The position numbers and the translations under genes are program-made. The notes beneath the pieces are model-generated. The model was not told the DNA's origin. It made no database searches and saw only the letters and a program-made list of their open reading frames with translations. From positions 1-19,349 of the forward strand of contig NZ_JBNWEO010000001.1 of the NCBI RefSeq assembly GCF_050496765.1: a stretch of DNA of 19,349 nucleotides, read 5' to 3'. Below, piece after piece: positions 1 to 8,555 of the stretch; the stretch's first letter is position 1; each line of letters opens with the position of its first letter. This DNA is from JAEVLT01 sp050496765 (GTDB lineage Bacteria > Bacillota > Bacilli > Bacillales > Cytobacillaceae).

Positions 1-201
1 AGCAATCATTTGTACTCGTAGTATAATTAAGGCCGCAGCATACGAGATATAAAAACTAACTTTCCTATAAACTTAAGCAATTATGAATACGTTTTCACTC
101 ATCGTTTTTTGTGCAGAATAATCAGCCGATATCCTTCTTATAATTAACATTTTTTTGTAAACTATGAATTTTTACTGTGAGACAATAAAATAACCCTTTT
201 T
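1..201. other. AT-rich sequence beyond the CRISPR trailer, no gene seen
   Basis: I see no open reading frame, RNA gene or recognisable repeat here. An 11-nt word (agcaatcattt) at 1-11 recurs at 284-294 among the fossil repeats. This may mean that the decayed end of the array reaches to or beyond the window edge, but the match is too short to insist on. Confidence 0.4.
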
Positions 202-327
202 ATTTTTAATCCACGCACCGAATAAAGCAGATAACCTGTTATGATTTCAATCCATGCACCCGTAGTAGATATGAAAATGAAGCAGCAATCATTTAGTTTA
301 ATGATTCGTTTCAACCACGTATAGGGT
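202..327 (-). repeat. Fossil CRISPR repeats at the trailer end of the array
   Basis: Three decayed copies of the array repeat precede the first intact one. The copy at about 202-224 keeps the AATCCACGCAC core but has lost a C and its second stem arm. The copy at 244-262 matches the first 19 nt of the repeat (plus-strand form) except for one T, then diverges. The copy at 308-327 keeps TTTCAA, CCACG and AGGGT with an internal deletion. They lie at the end far from the leader, where the oldest units are expected. The stretch 228-242 between two fossils matches 13 of 15 nt of the intact spacer at 409-423, suggesting a remnant of a related spacer. Confidence 0.7.
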
Positions 328-1523
328 AAACAGTAATTTTGGTACTCTCGTAGTTTTCGATATAGATTTCAATCCACACACCCGAATAGGGTGCGACATG
401 TAACAAAACAGATGACCCGTTATAGGGGATTATTTCAATCCACACACCCGAACAGGGTGCGACATTGACTGTTGTGAGGTTACAAACACCATAAGTATTT
501 CAATCCACGCACCCGAACAGGGTGCGACTGCAACCCAACCTCCAAAGAATAATGTTGTCCAAATTTCAATCCACGCACCCGAACAGGGTGCGACGTGTGA
601 TCGGCGCTTGTTGCTGGATCGTTGCTTGTTATTTCAATCCACGCACCCGAACAGGGTGCGACTAATGAGCACAGGCACGTCAACAACGCGTGGCTATTTC
701 AATCCACGCACCCGAACAGGGTGCGACGACGAAAACTCTTTTACGCAAGACCGTTTCTTTCGATTTCAATCCACGCACCCGAACAGGGTGCGACCCAGTC
801 TTTTATTTGATATCCATATTTTTTATTATTTCAATCCACGCACCCGAACAGGGTGCGACTTATTGGCACTCATTCATTTGTCGAGGTTGAATCATTTCAA
901 TCCACGCACCCGAACAGGGTGCGACGCCGCTTCTTTTCCGTCAAAATGCTCAAGACTATTCATTTCAATCCACGCACCCGAACAGGGTGCGACGCCAACA
1001 AGCGCCTACACCGACAGGGGCAGACAATTTCAATCCACGCACCCGAACAGGGTGCGACAAGTCCGCAACCGCTAGCACATTTCCTTGGCTTGATTTCAAT
1101 CCACGCACCCGAACAGGGTGCGACCCTTTTTGCAACAGATAAAAGGATCGTATTCTATGATTTCAATCCACGCACCCGAACAGGGTGCGACAGTAGCTGT
1201 TGGATTGCGAAATTAAGGAGGTTAGAATTTCAATCCACGCACCCGAACAGGGTGCGACCTTGATCCATCCAATTCCGGTGCATGAAATTGTTATTTCAAT
1301 CCACGCACCCGAACAGGGTGCGACTAAAACAGCCGCGTGATACTCTGATATGAGTATTTATTTCAATCCACGCACCCGAACAGGGTGCGACCTCTCTGCT
1401 ATTTGTTTTGGATATTGTCATCCTTATTTCAATCCACGCACCCGAACAGGGTGCGACGTCAAACGATTCCATTTGACTAGTTCGCCCTCTCATTTCAATC
1501 CACGCACCCGAACAGGGTGCGAC

Positions 1524-3073
1524 AACAGGCAAGGCAATCGAAGACCTTGATTACGATATTTCAATCCACGCACCCGAACAGGGTGCGACTTGAATTGGTC
1601 TTACCATCAATTCGTTTGGATTTATTTCAATCCACGCACCCGAACAGGGTGCGACATCACATTCATGTCGGAGGTTGATTGACATGAGTATTTCAATCCA
1701 CGCACCCGAACAGGGTGCGACTCTAGCAGGTCACAGGCAACGACTTGCACCTGCGATTTCAATCCACGCACCCGAACAGGGTGCGACCGATCAAATGCTT
1801 AGAGACGTCCTTGCTTATGTTATTTCAATCCACGCACCCGAACAGGGTGCGACTCGTACCGGCTATCCAAATTTAGTTACACAGCCAATTTCAATCCACG
1901 CACCCGAACAGGGTGCGACTTTGGGCAGTAACGGAGAGGCTTCCTATACATTTATTTCAATCCACGCACCCGAACAGGGTGCGACCTCATCAGACAATTT
2001 CGATATCGTTTCTTTCCAATTTCAATCCACGCACCCGAACAGGGTGCGACTTTGCTAGATAAGCTGATGCTGTCTTGCATTCCAATTTCAATCCACGCAC
2101 CCGAACAGGGTGCGACGTTCGCGACCTGTACAAGTTATTGGATAAATTCATTTCAATCCACGCACCCGAACAGGGTGCGACGAGATGCATCAGATCAAAT
2201 ATTGGACTATATCAAGATTTCAATCCACGCACCCGAACAGGGTGCGACTTGCCGTGATTATTCCATCTTTACCACTCCAACAAATTTCAATCCACGCACC
2301 CGAACAGGGTGCGACTGCACTTAATTGTCGATCAGAAGATAGATTGTTATTTCAATCCACGCACCCGAACAGGGTGCGACTGTATTTTCATAAGTTTCAG
2401 CCGGCGATTAGTGAATTTCAATCCACGCACCCGAACAGGGTGCGACAAGAATCATTTAAAAAATACGGTAAATCTTTTAATTTCAATCCACGCACCCGAA
2501 CAGGGTGCGACTCCAGGGGTCGGACATTTTTGGGTCACCCTTATATTTCAATCCACGCACCCGAACAGGGTGCGACTTACACAGGATATGGAAGATTTGC
2601 AAGATTATTTATTTCAATCCACGCACCCGAACAGGGTGCGACGTCTATTTCGAAACAATATCTTGTGATGATGATCATTTCAATCCACGCACCCGAACAG
2701 GGTGCGACCCAGCTAATGGGTGCTTTTTATTTTGCAAAAAAGAATTTCAATCCACGCACCCGAACAGGGTGCGACCCTCATCAGACAATTTCGATATCGT
2801 TTCTTTCCAATTTCAATCCACGCACCCGAACAGGGTGCGACAACCTATTATTCAATATGTTGCTTCTCCTACGTTATTTCAATCCACGCACCCGAACAGG
2901 GTGCGACAGTTGTTGTTCGGCTACCGCATTAAATATTTTTTATTTCAATCCACGCACCCGAACAGGGTGCGACTGGCTAAAATCGGACAGTTTCAAGCGG
3001 TCGTTCAATTTCAATCCACGCACCCGAACAGGGTGCGACAACAGGCAAGGCAATCAAAGACCTTGATTACGAT
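1524..3073 (-). repeat. Near-duplicate spacers at 1524-1557 and 3040-3073
   Basis: The two 34-nt spacers differ at a single position (G or A at base 17 in plus-strand coordinates). Their neighbouring spacers are unrelated, so this is not a duplicated block of the array. The coordinates span both copies; the sequence between them is ordinary array. Confidence 0.9.
1986..2809 (-). repeat. Same protospacer twice, 33 and 34 nt, at 1986-2018 and 2776-2809
   Basis: The spacer at 1986-2018 (33 nt) and the one at 2776-2809 (34 nt) are identical except for one extra C in the longer copy. The difference lies at the leader-distal end in the cas orientation. The PAM-side end is the same in both. The coordinates span both copies. 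Confidence 0.95.
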
Positions 3074-3370
3074 ATTTCAATCCACGCACCCGAACAGGGT
3101 GCGACGGCGGTAAAGGGTGTAACGGTAGCTTTCACTTACGATTTCAATCCACGCACCCGAACAGGGTGCGACTTTTCTCGCGATATTTATCGGGTGCCGG
3201 GATGTGATTTCAATCCACGCACCCGAACAGGGTGCGACTGAAACATTTTGAAACAATCCGCAAGGCTATTCCAATTTCAATCCACGCACCCGAACAGGGT
3301 GCGACGCCAGAGGTGGAGCAGTCCAAATGTTCACAGAGATTTCAATCCACGCACCCGAACAGGGTGCGAC

Positions 3371-3404
3371 ATCCACGCACCCGAACAGGGTGCGACATAT
3401 TAAG
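3371..3404 (-). repeat. Spacer made mostly of CRISPR repeat sequence
   Basis: Directly after the full repeat ending at 3370 lie 26 nt (3371-3396) identical to the repeat without its ATTTCA end. Eight more nt (3397-3404, atattaag) follow, and then the next full repeat starts at 3405. Together the fragment and the 8 nt are 34 nt, exactly the usual spacer length. It is therefore best read as an acquired spacer containing repeat DNA, not as a broken repeat. Confidence 0.85.
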
Positions 3405-3502
3405 ATTTCAATCCACGCACCCGAACAGGGTGCGACTAGTCTGCCGCTTGGGATGACTGTATCTTCTCATATTTCAATCCACGCACCCGAACAGGGTGCG
3501 AC

Positions 3503-4063
3503 ACGGATTTTTGATTAATCCTATCGGACTATGGGGATTTCAATCCACGCACCCGAACAGGGTGCGACTGAAAACATTTAACTATGCTTCGGATGATAAG
3601 ATATTTCAATCCACGCACCCGAACAGGGTGCGACACCTACACAATCAAATGATTGGTATGCCAAAGAGATTTCAATCCACGCACCCGAACAGGGTGCGAC
3701 CTGTTCCAACCCAGCAAATACGTGGATTAAGGATATTTCAATCCACGCACCCGAACAGGGTGCGACCTGGTTCTGGGATTACCGCTACAGATGGAGTTCA
3801 TTTCAATCCACGCACCCGAACAGGGTGCGACTGGGTTCGTTCCAGCCACAGGGGTACTGATTGTCATTTCAATCCACGCACCCGAACAGGGTGCGACTAA
3901 GACACACATGGATGACTTAGCTTCCCACTTTATTTCAATCCACGCACCCGAACAGGGTGCGACTGTCAAAGGTTTCATACTACTAAAAAGTTTTTTGATT
4001 TCAATCCACGCACCCGAACAGGGTGCGACACGGATTTTTGATTAATCCTATCGGACTATGGGG
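3503..4063 (-). repeat. Exact spacer duplicate at 3503-3536 and 4030-4063
   Basis: The 34-nt spacers at 3503-3536 and 4030-4063 are identical over their full length. The flanking spacers differ, so a multi-unit duplication is not supported. The coordinates span both copies. Confidence 0.95.
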
Positions 4064-5165
4064 ATTTCAATCCACGCACCCGAACAGGGTGCGACGTCGA
4101 TATATCTCTGATAAAGGATTATTCGAGGAGATTTCAATCCACGCACCCGAACAGGGTGCGACCAACGTGGCGTATGTGATATGCCTTTGATCAACATTTC
4201 AATCCACGCACCCGAACAGGGTGCGACAAGTTCTTATGTATCAACAACTAAAAGAGTTTGCAGGCACATTTCAATCCACGCACCCGAACAGGGTGCGACC
4301 AACTTCTATGAATGGTTTCATATCATGGGGAATAATTTCAATCCACGCACCCGAACAGGGTGCGACCCGTAAGACGAAAGAATTGCTTGAGGGTTTAGGT
4401 ATTTCAATCCACGCACCCGAACAGGGTGCGACCGCTGCTGCCGAATCAAAAAGATATGATTTTCTTATTTCAATCCACGCACCCGAACAGGGTGCGACAG
4501 ACCTTGATTACCAAATTGAGCAAGCCTACATGATTTCAATCCACGCACCCGAACAGGGTGCGACTTAACGTGCTAAATTTATAGCATAGTAGTTTGCGAT
4601 TTCAATCCACGCACCCGAACAGGGTGCGACGAAATTGAAAGAACTGCTTGAAAAATTATCTCCTATTTCAATCCACGCACCCGAACAGGGTGCGACAGCA
4701 CTGGACAATGAATTAAAAGCTAAAAGAGATATTTCAATCCACGCACCCGAACAGGGTGCGACACTCCGTAGTTAATTTCTGGTTCGTAGTCATCAAAATT
4801 TCAATCCACGCACCCGAACAGGGTGCGACGCATTACAATCACGACATTTATAGCGTCTACGGTATTTCAATCCACGCACCCGAACAGGGTGCGACCTGGT
4901 ACGAAAAAGAAAAAAAGAAGGCAAAAAGACGAATTTCAATCCACGCACCCGAACAGGGTGCGACTGGGGACGTTTTCCGGGTTGGTTTGTACGACGGTAA
5001 TTTCAATCCACGCACCCGAACAGGGTGCGACTAGATCACGATGGTAGTTAAAAACGATCATCTAAATTTCAATCCACGCACCCGAACAGGGTGCGACAAA
5101 ATACCTAAATACTTACTAATATCAATAGGACGAATTTCAATCCACGCACCCGAACAGGGTGCGAC

Positions 5166-5335
5166 AGCGATTTCTGACCCCAAAACCCCTATTTATTGGA
5201 AATTTTTGATCAAAAACACGCTATTTCCTCAAAGTTATTAGAGGACACAATTATTTTTCACAAAAACCAGGAGATAGAATCTGAGAATTTAGGTGCGAAC
5301 CTCTTAAGCTAATCGTGTTCGCTTTACATTCGCAC
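5166..5335 (-). promoter_or_regulatory. CRISPR leader between cas2 and the first repeat
   Basis: This 170-nt non-coding stretch separates the cas2 stop codon from the first repeat. It should contain the pre-crRNA promoter and the signals for integrating new spacers. Near cas2 it carries GTGCGAA (5293-5299) and its inverted partner TTCGCAC (5329-5335), with a further GTTCGC at 5317-5322 able to pair with GCGAAC at 5295-5300. A 14-nt palindrome TTTTTGATCAAAAA lies at 5203-5216. I could not identify a convincing -35/-10 pair, so the promoter inside it is inferred from position only. Confidence 0.8.
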
Positions 5336-5635
5336 TTAAAAAATTAACGGACCTTCTACGTCCACTGATTCTTTAATACCTAAATGTTCTACTTTATTTC
5401 TGTAATTATTGCCCAATTGATAAAACCTAAGACTGTCTCTCTCCTCGTCAATAGCATTAGCAAGTTCAATTTTTAAAGTTGCAAATTGAGTTGAATCAAC
5501 AACACATTCAAATACGGAATTTTGTACCCGTTGCCCGTAATTTTGACAAATTTTCGAGACCTTTCGCAGCCTCTTTTGTCCAGTACTGCTAATCGTACTC
5601 ACATCATATGTGATTAGTACCAACAAAATCTCCAC
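5336..5635 (-). CDS. cas2: CRISPR-associated endoribonuclease-fold protein Cas2
   Basis: Cas2 is the dimeric core of the Cas1-Cas2 integrase that inserts new spacers at the leader end of the array. The 99-residue product has the usual length and the typical first strand LLVLITYDVS, with the conserved aspartate at residue 11. The start is GTG (5635-5633), immediately after the cas1 TAG stop codon (5638-5636). A GGAAG ribosome binding site lies within the end of cas1, so the two genes should be translationally coupled. It is the last gene of the cas5c-to-cas2 operon and is followed directly by the leader. Confidence 0.97.
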   Translation of the reverse strand: MEILLVLITYDVSTISSTGQKRLRKVSKICQNYGQRVQNSVFECVVDSTQFATLKIELANAIDEERDSLRFYQLGNNYRNKVEHLGIKESVDVEGPLIF

Positions 5636-6667
5636 CTACTTCCATAAAAATGGTGGGTACTCATCTAAGTCATTTCGTAAAAAACGAGCTAATAATAACG
5701 CTTGCGCATGAGGTACTAGCCCCCAAGAGATTTTTTCACCAAGGTAGGGATGCGTAATTTTTTCCTGTTTTCTGGTTTGCCAGGCTGCTAAAAACTTCTT
5801 TCTTGCATCATCTGTCATAATAACAGCCCCATTTTCTTTTTTATGAAAATCATCTTTACCAACAACTTTTTTATTAATTAAAGATAAAACAAACCGATCA
5901 GCATAGACACCACGAAGTTCTTCCATTAGATCTAACGCTAAAGATGCTCTGCCTGGACGGTCTCGATGCAAAAAACCAACATATGCATCCAAGCCTACAC
6001 CTTCTAAAGCAGCCGCCATATCATTTGCCAATAAAGTATAAGCAAATGACAGCATGGCATTCACATTATCAGTAGGAGGTCTACGAGAACGGGATTGAAA
6101 TGAGAAATCTTCCTTTTGTTGCAAAATCATTTGATTAAATACTTTGTTGTAACTAATTGCTGCTTGTCCTTCAAGACCTCTTAACCTTTCTAAATCCTCA
6201 CAACTTCTAACATCAAGGATTATTCCCGATAAATGCCGTGAAACCTCTTTGAATTGAGATACATCTACTCGCAATGGATAATCTCTCGTTATTCTTTCAA
6301 GTATCCACTTATTATTGAAAATTTTCCCAACAATAAAATTTCGAGCCACTTTAGCAGATACTACTTCATCATCAGATACTCGGTATTGTTTCTTCCTTAA
6401 CACAACATTCCCTTTACTTTTCCCTATAACTCTCGCAAGGAATCTGCCGTTAATCGTGAAAAAAACTAAAGAAATGTTTTTTTCAGCACAGTAACCCATT
6501 AATGCCGGGCTTGCACCAGTATATCCAAAAGAGTGGATTGCCTCTAAATTATGTAGCGGAAGTCTGCCTAACTGTTCTTTTTCTTTAAGAAGGACAATAT
6601 TATCCCCATCTAGTGATAAATAAACATCTGGTTGCGTTATAAATAACGTGTTTAATAGTTTTTTCAT
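5636..6667 (-). CDS. cas1: CRISPR-associated endonuclease/integrase Cas1, type I-C
   Basis: Cas1 is the metal-dependent integrase that, with Cas2 and Cas4, inserts spacers into the array. The 343-residue length is normal for type I-C. Visible features are the N-terminal beta domain (about residues 1-90) and a helical catalytic domain. The metal-binding residues are E166 in GLEGQAA, H234 in GFLH and D246 in LALDLMEE. The segment RRPPTDNVNAMLSFAY (about residues 196-210) is typical of the family. The ATG overlaps the cas4 stop codon by 4 nt (ATGA at 6664-6667). No key residue is missing, so acquisition is probably functional, in keeping with the many identical repeats next to the leader. Confidence 0.98.
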   Translation of the reverse strand: MKKLLNTLFITQPDVYLSLDGDNIVLLKEKEQLGRLPLHNLEAIHSFGYTGASPALMGYCAEKNISLVFFTINGRFLARVIGKSKGNVVLRKKQYRVSDDEVVSAKVARNFIVGKIFNNKWILERITRDYPLRVDVSQFKEVSRHLSGIILDVRSCEDLERLRGLEGQAAISYNKVFNQMILQQKEDFSFQSRSRRPPTDNVNAMLSFAYTLLANDMAAALEGVGLDAYVGFLHRDRPGRASLALDLMEELRGVYADRFVLSLINKKVVGKDDFHKKENGAVIMTDDARKKFLAAWQTRKQEKITHPYLGEKISWGLVPHAQALLLARFLRNDLDEYPPFLWK

Positions 6668-7323
6668 TCCCTGATCTTCCCATCAATATAACTTTTCACA
6701 GACTGTTTATTCATTAGCTTCGGTAAACAAAGATTTTGAAGGGAACAACTTTTACAAAATGTACCTGTTTTCACTTTGGGTGTATATCTTCGGCCATAAT
6801 ATTCATGCATTTCTGCAGCGATTGACTTTACTTTCATTTTATATTCTTGCGTTAACGGCACTTCGATCCTGTGTTTGATTTCATTATAAAACATATAGCC
6901 CATGTTAACTTCACAACATAGCATTTCCTCTATACAAATCGCTTGTGCCGTTAACTGCAATACGTCTGAATCGTCCAGTTTGGGTTTGCCCCGTTTATAT
7001 TCAACAGGATACGCAGTATATTTTCCTTCTGCACCACTAATTTCAACGCCTTTTTCATCTCGAATAAATTCGACAACATCGCAAATTCCAGTTATCTTCA
7101 GCTCATTAGACCTAACTGGCATCGCTCGAACTATAAGTTTATCTCCACGTTTTTCTCGAATAAAAGGCTGATCCGCTTTTTGATGAAGGTGCTGTCCTTC
7201 TACCGTCCGAACATTTTCTTCCCATTGCTGCTCTATATGTATTAGTGCCCATTGTCGTTTACAAAATTGAAAATGTTGGATTCCTGAAAGCATCAAATAA
7301 TCATTTTCTTCATTATAAACCAT
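6664..7323 (-). CDS. cas4: CRISPR-associated exonuclease Cas4 (RecB-like, Fe-S)
   Basis: Cas4 trims prespacers and helps select those with a correct PAM before Cas1-Cas2 integrates them. The 219-residue protein shows the RecB-like nuclease residues D82 (GICDVVEF), E108 and K110 (PVEYKRG), followed by QLTAQ at 123-127. Four cysteines, C21 in the N-terminal part and C190, C193 and C199 near the C-terminus, fit the family's iron-sulfur cluster. Its start overlaps the end of cas7 by 11 nt and its stop overlaps the cas1 start by 4 nt, so it sits inside a tightly coupled operon. Confidence 0.97.
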   Translation of the reverse strand: MVYNEENDYLMLSGIQHFQFCKRQWALIHIEQQWEENVRTVEGQHLHQKADQPFIREKRGDKLIVRAMPVRSNELKITGICDVVEFIRDEKGVEISGAEGKYTAYPVEYKRGKPKLDDSDVLQLTAQAICIEEMLCCEVNMGYMFYNEIKHRIEVPLTQEYKMKVKSIAAEMHEYYGRRYTPKVKTGTFCKSCSLQNLCLPKLMNKQSVKSYIDGKIRE

Positions 7324-8176
7324 CGATGATCTCAGCTTCTAAACCTTCTAAATTTTCAACTGTGATAGAATAATCTTCAAAAGATCTCGGTTCGTCAATT
7401 TTAGATTCGATCTTTATAGAACGATGAACTTTTGCTGACGAGTATTGTCCAAGTTTCGAATTATGTTCCCACCAGAATACCTTGTGAACTTCCATACTTC
7501 CATCTGGTCTGGCGGCAGATGTATCATTTTCAAAAAGTGTAACAAGAGCTTGTTTCATTTTTTCTGCATCTTCATTTGTAAAGCCTGTTTTTTCAGCAAG
7601 CTGCGTGTTAATACTACCGTAAAAAACATATAACCCAAAATCCACACGATGTTTCATCCCCATTGTATCTGATCCTTTTTCTTTCCCAGGCTCGGAATTT
7701 ACACTTTTCGTTATTTGCATACTGGTAATATCAATTGGATTAATACTGGTTGCAGTATGGATAGAAACCGGTCCCCTTACACCAACCGAAACTCCACTTC
7801 CACTACCAGCAGCTTTAAAAGCAAAAACCTGTCCAAAACTTCTTACATCTATCCATTCATTACAAGCAACTGTAGCAAATTCATCACTGGAGGAATTTTT
7901 TGATTTTAATATTTTTAATAATTCCGGGTTTGCTTCAGCTCTTTCTCTTAAGCTTTTAAAATCGTCAACATTCCGGTCATTTGATTGCACAAAAATAGAT
8001 TCCCCCATATCTTGCAAACGATTTCTGATTTTTCGTTTAATTGCAACATCTGAAATTTCACCATGGCCATCATAATTTTGCCTTGGACGGTTACCATTCA
8101 GCGGATCTCCATTTGGATTTGCTTTTGTTACAGACAATACTACAGCAAAGTCAACTTTGTGATCTAAAATTGTCAT
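7313..8176 (-). CDS. cas7: Type I-C Cascade backbone protein Cas7 (Csd2)
   Basis: Cas7 forms the multi-copy filament that holds the crRNA spacer in the Cascade complex. The 287-residue product starts with the family signature: an N-terminal strand, then ANPNGDPLNGNRPR (about residues 19-32), then ISDVAIKRKIRNRL. These are typical of Csd2/Csh2-type RAMP proteins. A ribosome binding site (AGGAG at 8190-8186) sits 9 nt before the ATG. It follows cas8c after a 19-nt gap and overlaps cas4 by 11 nt. In type I complexes the Cas7 thumb flips out every sixth crRNA base, which matters for the target match of the regulatory RNA at 10894-10967. Confidence 0.98.
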   Translation of the reverse strand: MTILDHKVDFAVVLSVTKANPNGDPLNGNRPRQNYDGHGEISDVAIKRKIRNRLQDMGESIFVQSNDRNVDDFKSLRERAEANPELLKILKSKNSSSDEFATVACNEWIDVRSFGQVFAFKAAGSGSGVSVGVRGPVSIHTATSINPIDITSMQITKSVNSEPGKEKGSDTMGMKHRVDFGLYVFYGSINTQLAEKTGFTNEDAEKMKQALVTLFENDTSAARPDGSMEVHKVFWWEHNSKLGQYSSAKVHRSIKIESKIDEPRSFEDYSITVENLEGLEAEIIDGL

Positions 8177-8195
8177 TTTCCATTTCTCCTTTTTA

Positions 8196-8555
8196 CTATT
8201 CTATATTTTCTTTTTTCTGATATAATTCATGTCGCTGACTATAAAATCCTAATAAATATTTTCCTGACAATGGTTTATTATTAAAATCCGCATAATTAAT
8301 TTTGGAAGCTACCTCATCAATAAGGCTGGATAAATATCGAGCTTTTGTACCTAATCTCGCTTGGTATGGCTGCAGACCTTCCTGAATCGTTTTCCATGTT
8401 CTTGCAGGATTTTTTGAAAAAGAGTTCATATATCGAATTGCATTGCTTGAACGGTTTTCTTCAGACCCTAATGCTCTTCTTTCCAATACATCTGCAATCG
8501 CTAATAACCGGCCAAATAAATAATCCCGTTCATTATTTTCTGTATCCAATGTCAC
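8196..8555 (-). CDS. cas11c: Small subunit Cas11c from an internal start in cas8c
   Basis: In characterised type I-C systems the small subunit is made by internal translation initiation near the 3' end of cas8c. Here the core GGAGG (8568-8564, within AAGGAGGGG) stands 8 nt before an in-frame GTG at 8555-8553. Initiation there would give a 119-residue product beginning (M)TLDTENNERDYLFGRLLA, close to the roughly 120 residues expected of Cas11c. The ribosome binding site is as strong as those of the annotated cas genes. It lies in codons for Lys-Lys-Glu-Gly, which did not need to take this form. An out-of-frame ATG one base upstream runs at once into TGA and cannot be the start. Translation itself is inferred. 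Confidence 0.8.
   Translation of the reverse strand: MTLDTENNERDYLFGRLLAIADVLERRALGSEENRSSNAIRYMNSFSKNPARTWKTIQEGLQPYQARLGTKARYLSSLIDEVASKINYADFNNKPLSGKYLLGFYSQRHELYQKKENIE

Larger units (their letters stand above)
366..5165 (-). CRISPR. Type I-C CRISPR array, 73 repeats and 72 spacers
   Basis: The 32-nt repeat occurs 73 times with a period of 65-72 nt. On the minus strand, the cas direction, it reads GT, stem arm CGCACCC, loop TGTTC, stem arm GGGTGCG, then the 11-nt tail TGGATTGAAAT. That is the hairpin-plus-handle layout of type I-C. The unit at 366-397 has two substitutions and the one at 432-463 has one; I read all the others as identical. Spacers are 33-37 nt, mostly 34, except a 40-nt one at 4228-4267. 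Orientation follows from the decayed units at low coordinates and the AT-rich leader next to cas2 at high coordinates, so the newest spacers are near 5165. Cas5c should cut at the base of the stem and leave the 11-nt handle on each crRNA. Several spacers read as fragments of protein-coding sequence, as expected for phage-derived spacers, but no source can be named without a search. Confidence 0.99.

Noticed and set aside
4367..4664. Spacers at 4367-4400 and 4631-4664 both translating to K-x-KELLE-x-L
   Set aside because: The nucleotide match is patchy and such helical peptides are common, so a shared source is not supported.
480..5241. Many open reading frames across the array, rich in repeated peptides such as ISIHAPEQGAT and FNPRTRTGCD
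   Set aside because: They are translations of the CRISPR repeat in different frames, lack ribosome binding sites and are not genes.
6095..6104. GGATTGAAAT, identical to the repeat handle, on the plus strand inside cas1
   Set aside because: No stem precedes it, there is no promoter or terminator around it, and it falls in the conserved FSFQSRSRRPP coding segment of Cas1. Most likely coincidence.
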